From positions 992,001 to 1,056,000 of the forward strand of contig CP089454.1 in NCBI GenBank assembly GCA_026636295.1: a stretch of 64,000 nt of DNA. Reading direction: 5' to 3'. Below the pieces are notes generated by a model, which saw only the letters and a list, made by a program, of their open reading frames with translations, was not told the DNA's origin and did not search any database. The translations under genes and the position numbers were made by a program. This DNA is from Medakamo hakoo. Lineage: Eukaryota > Chlorophyta > Trebouxiophyceae > Coccomyxaceae. This document shows positions 62,441 to 64,000 of this stretch, piece after piece (positions within the stretch are counted from its first letter, which is position 1; every line of letters begins with the position of its first letter).

Positions 62441-64000
<1,560 letters not shown>

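Overview
The window looks like nuclear DNA of a compact, very GC-rich green alga. It carries chloroplast and photosynthesis-linked genes (an RbcX-type Rubisco chaperone, glutamate-1-semialdehyde aminomutase, ferredoxin-sulfite reductase with a transit peptide, several small plastid-type membrane proteins) beside typical eukaryotic nuclear genes (RFC1, MSI1/RBBP4, a NEDD8-type protease, a sirtuin, an inositol 5-phosphatase). A holocytochrome c synthase of the HCCS type fits a chlorophyte better than a land plant. Genes are dense (34 in 64 kb) and introns are few and short (about 44). They sit mostly near the 5' end, mostly with GTGAGT or GTGCGT donors and C-rich tails. Third codon positions are so GC-rich that long antisense open frames are common and meaningless. 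I cannot name the species. I saw no transposon, virus-derived element, rRNA, tRNA or CRISPR array.

Layout. 0-9 kb: a UBA-like coiled-coil protein (-), NEDP1-type protease (+), DHH phosphoesterase (-), FHA protein (+), YSL metal-chelate transporter (+). 9-18 kb: RFC1, a UbiB/ABC1 kinase and a small plastid membrane protein, all (-). 18-23 kb: HAD phosphatase (+), nucleoredoxin-like protein (-), ANKRD39 orthologue (+), EF-hand protein (+), small plant-type protein (-). 23-30 kb: zeta-fold P-loop kinase (-), sulfite reductase (-). 30-38 kb: unknown four-span membrane protein (+), then two Ala-rich coiled-coil genes facing tail to tail. 38-44 kb: a methyltransferase-phosphatase fusion (-), sirtuin (+), organelle-type repeat protein (-), RbcX (-). 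44-54 kb: multi-domain 5-phosphatase (+), HVA22/REEP (+), WD40 protein (-), and a divergent pair of small plastid-type membrane proteins. 54-64 kb: TTC1 (-), riboflavin deaminase (+), GSA aminomutase (-), motif-repeat protein (-), prolyl 4-hydroxylase (+), HCCS (-), MSI1 (+, runs off the end).

The genes do not form one pathway. Tetrapyrrole and redox metabolism recur (GSA, siroheme enzyme, heme lyase, riboflavin deaminase), but this may be chance. Neighbours are often head to head with 85-280 bp between start codons, so shared promoters are likely. The most unusual gene is the single-exon fusion of a METTL21-like methyltransferase to a PHOSPHO-like HAD phosphatase at 37.8-39.4 kb. Two GC-AG introns, a minimal PyrD deaminase and the EH/beta-propeller/5-phosphatase/ASH protein are also of interest.
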